From Imbricaverruca yamaguchii (lineage: Eukaryota; Arthropoda; Thecostraca; Neoverrucidae): 64,000 nt of DNA. This document shows positions 63,491-64,000 of the stretch, piece by piece (positions within the stretch are counted from its first letter, which is position 1; every line of letters begins with the position of its first letter). The notes under the pieces are model-generated. The model was not told where the DNA came from. It made no database searches and saw nothing but the letters and a program-made list of their open reading frames with translations. Made by a program: the position numbers and the translations under genes. Location: contig JAOTOL010001644.1 of assembly GCA_034440575.1 (NCBI GenBank), forward strand, positions 3,237,501 to 3,301,500, in the 5' to 3' direction.

Positions 63491-64000
63491 CAGCCCAGCA
63501 CGACTCCGAGACCTTGGCTATGCCGGAGCGTTTGCCTACACCTTCAAATGCACGGCATATTTTCCAAGGGTGGGTCGGCCCGTGGTCCACCATCTGGGGA
63601 GTTCATGGGACGGTCTTACCTACTCTCCATGTGTTGTCGCCGTACTATGCCAAGACAGGAGTATCTATCCGGCGGCAAGCTTCGGAATGCAGACGTACAA
63701 ACGGCACACCCGTGGTAGGGAAGTACTAACTGTCGGCTGCCTGCGCCGATCGGCACGTGACGGATGTGCTTTGGGAGGGGAAGGGGTGCAGGGGAGGGGG
63801 AGGTGAGGGGGAGGGGCATGGAGGAATTACTGGCGCGACTGGGTAGGCAGCCAATTTCCTGGCCATGAAAACTTTTGGTGCCGGTTAAACTGTTCATTTC
63901 TGACCTGAGGATTGCGGGCGATGTTCTGGGAATCCCAGTTTTGTGCGCAGCCCACCTTACAGGCTCACAGAAATCAGCTTGACCGCCGAAGATTAACATG
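63491..64000. other. Right edge, no gene seen
   Basis: A G/A-rich stretch (GGGGAGGGGGAGG) lies near 63775-63820. No supported gene. Confidence 0.4.

Overview
The window is nuclear DNA of an animal, most likely an arthropod and possibly a crustacean. Genes are split by GT-AG introns. The longest intact gene is a metazoan CARD caspase of the Dronc/caspase-2/9 type. One secreted-protein gene has its first intron inside the signal peptide, as arthropod cuticle genes often do. LINEs and tRNA-derived SINEs are scattered through AT-rich spacer. The arthropod assignment is inference; no species marker was seen.

Layout. 1-859 (minus): the end of an unrecognised gene that runs off the left edge. 2.3-4.35 kb: a decayed CR1-like LINE carrying a SINE with clear target-site duplications. 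6.47-7.68 kb (plus): intronless CARD caspase. 10.7-11.8 kb: 30/90-bp minisatellite. 13.2-24.5 kb (minus): six exons of mitochondrial long-chain acyl-CoA dehydrogenase (ACADL), with two LINE remnants and three minisatellites in its introns or directly upstream. 24.6-38 kb: a 36-bp minisatellite, then AT-rich spacer with decayed repeats. 38.1-40.5 kb: AT microsatellite, a 16-bp array and a LINE 3' end. 41.3-46.2 kb (plus): a two-exon secreted repeat protein. 48.2-49 kb: a very uniform 58-bp array. 53.3-59.8 kb (minus): five exons of a TRIC-type intracellular cation channel (TMEM38 family). 60-64 kb: more minisatellites and a SINE.

The most striking signal is the number of GC-rich minisatellites and where they sit. 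About fifteen arrays were recognised. At three exons (two of TRIC, one of the secreted protein) the repeat unit contains the 3' splice site and the first coding bases of the exon next to it, so the intron ends in a ladder of 8 to about 18 copies of its own acceptor. In three more introns an array lies within about 200 bp of the acceptor. In the cases I translated, using an upstream copy of the acceptor gives a frameshift or an early stop.

The genes have unrelated roles (apoptosis, fatty-acid oxidation, ER/SR potassium counter-flux, extracellular matrix) and do not form a pathway. Most long open frames here come from tandem repeats and are not genes.
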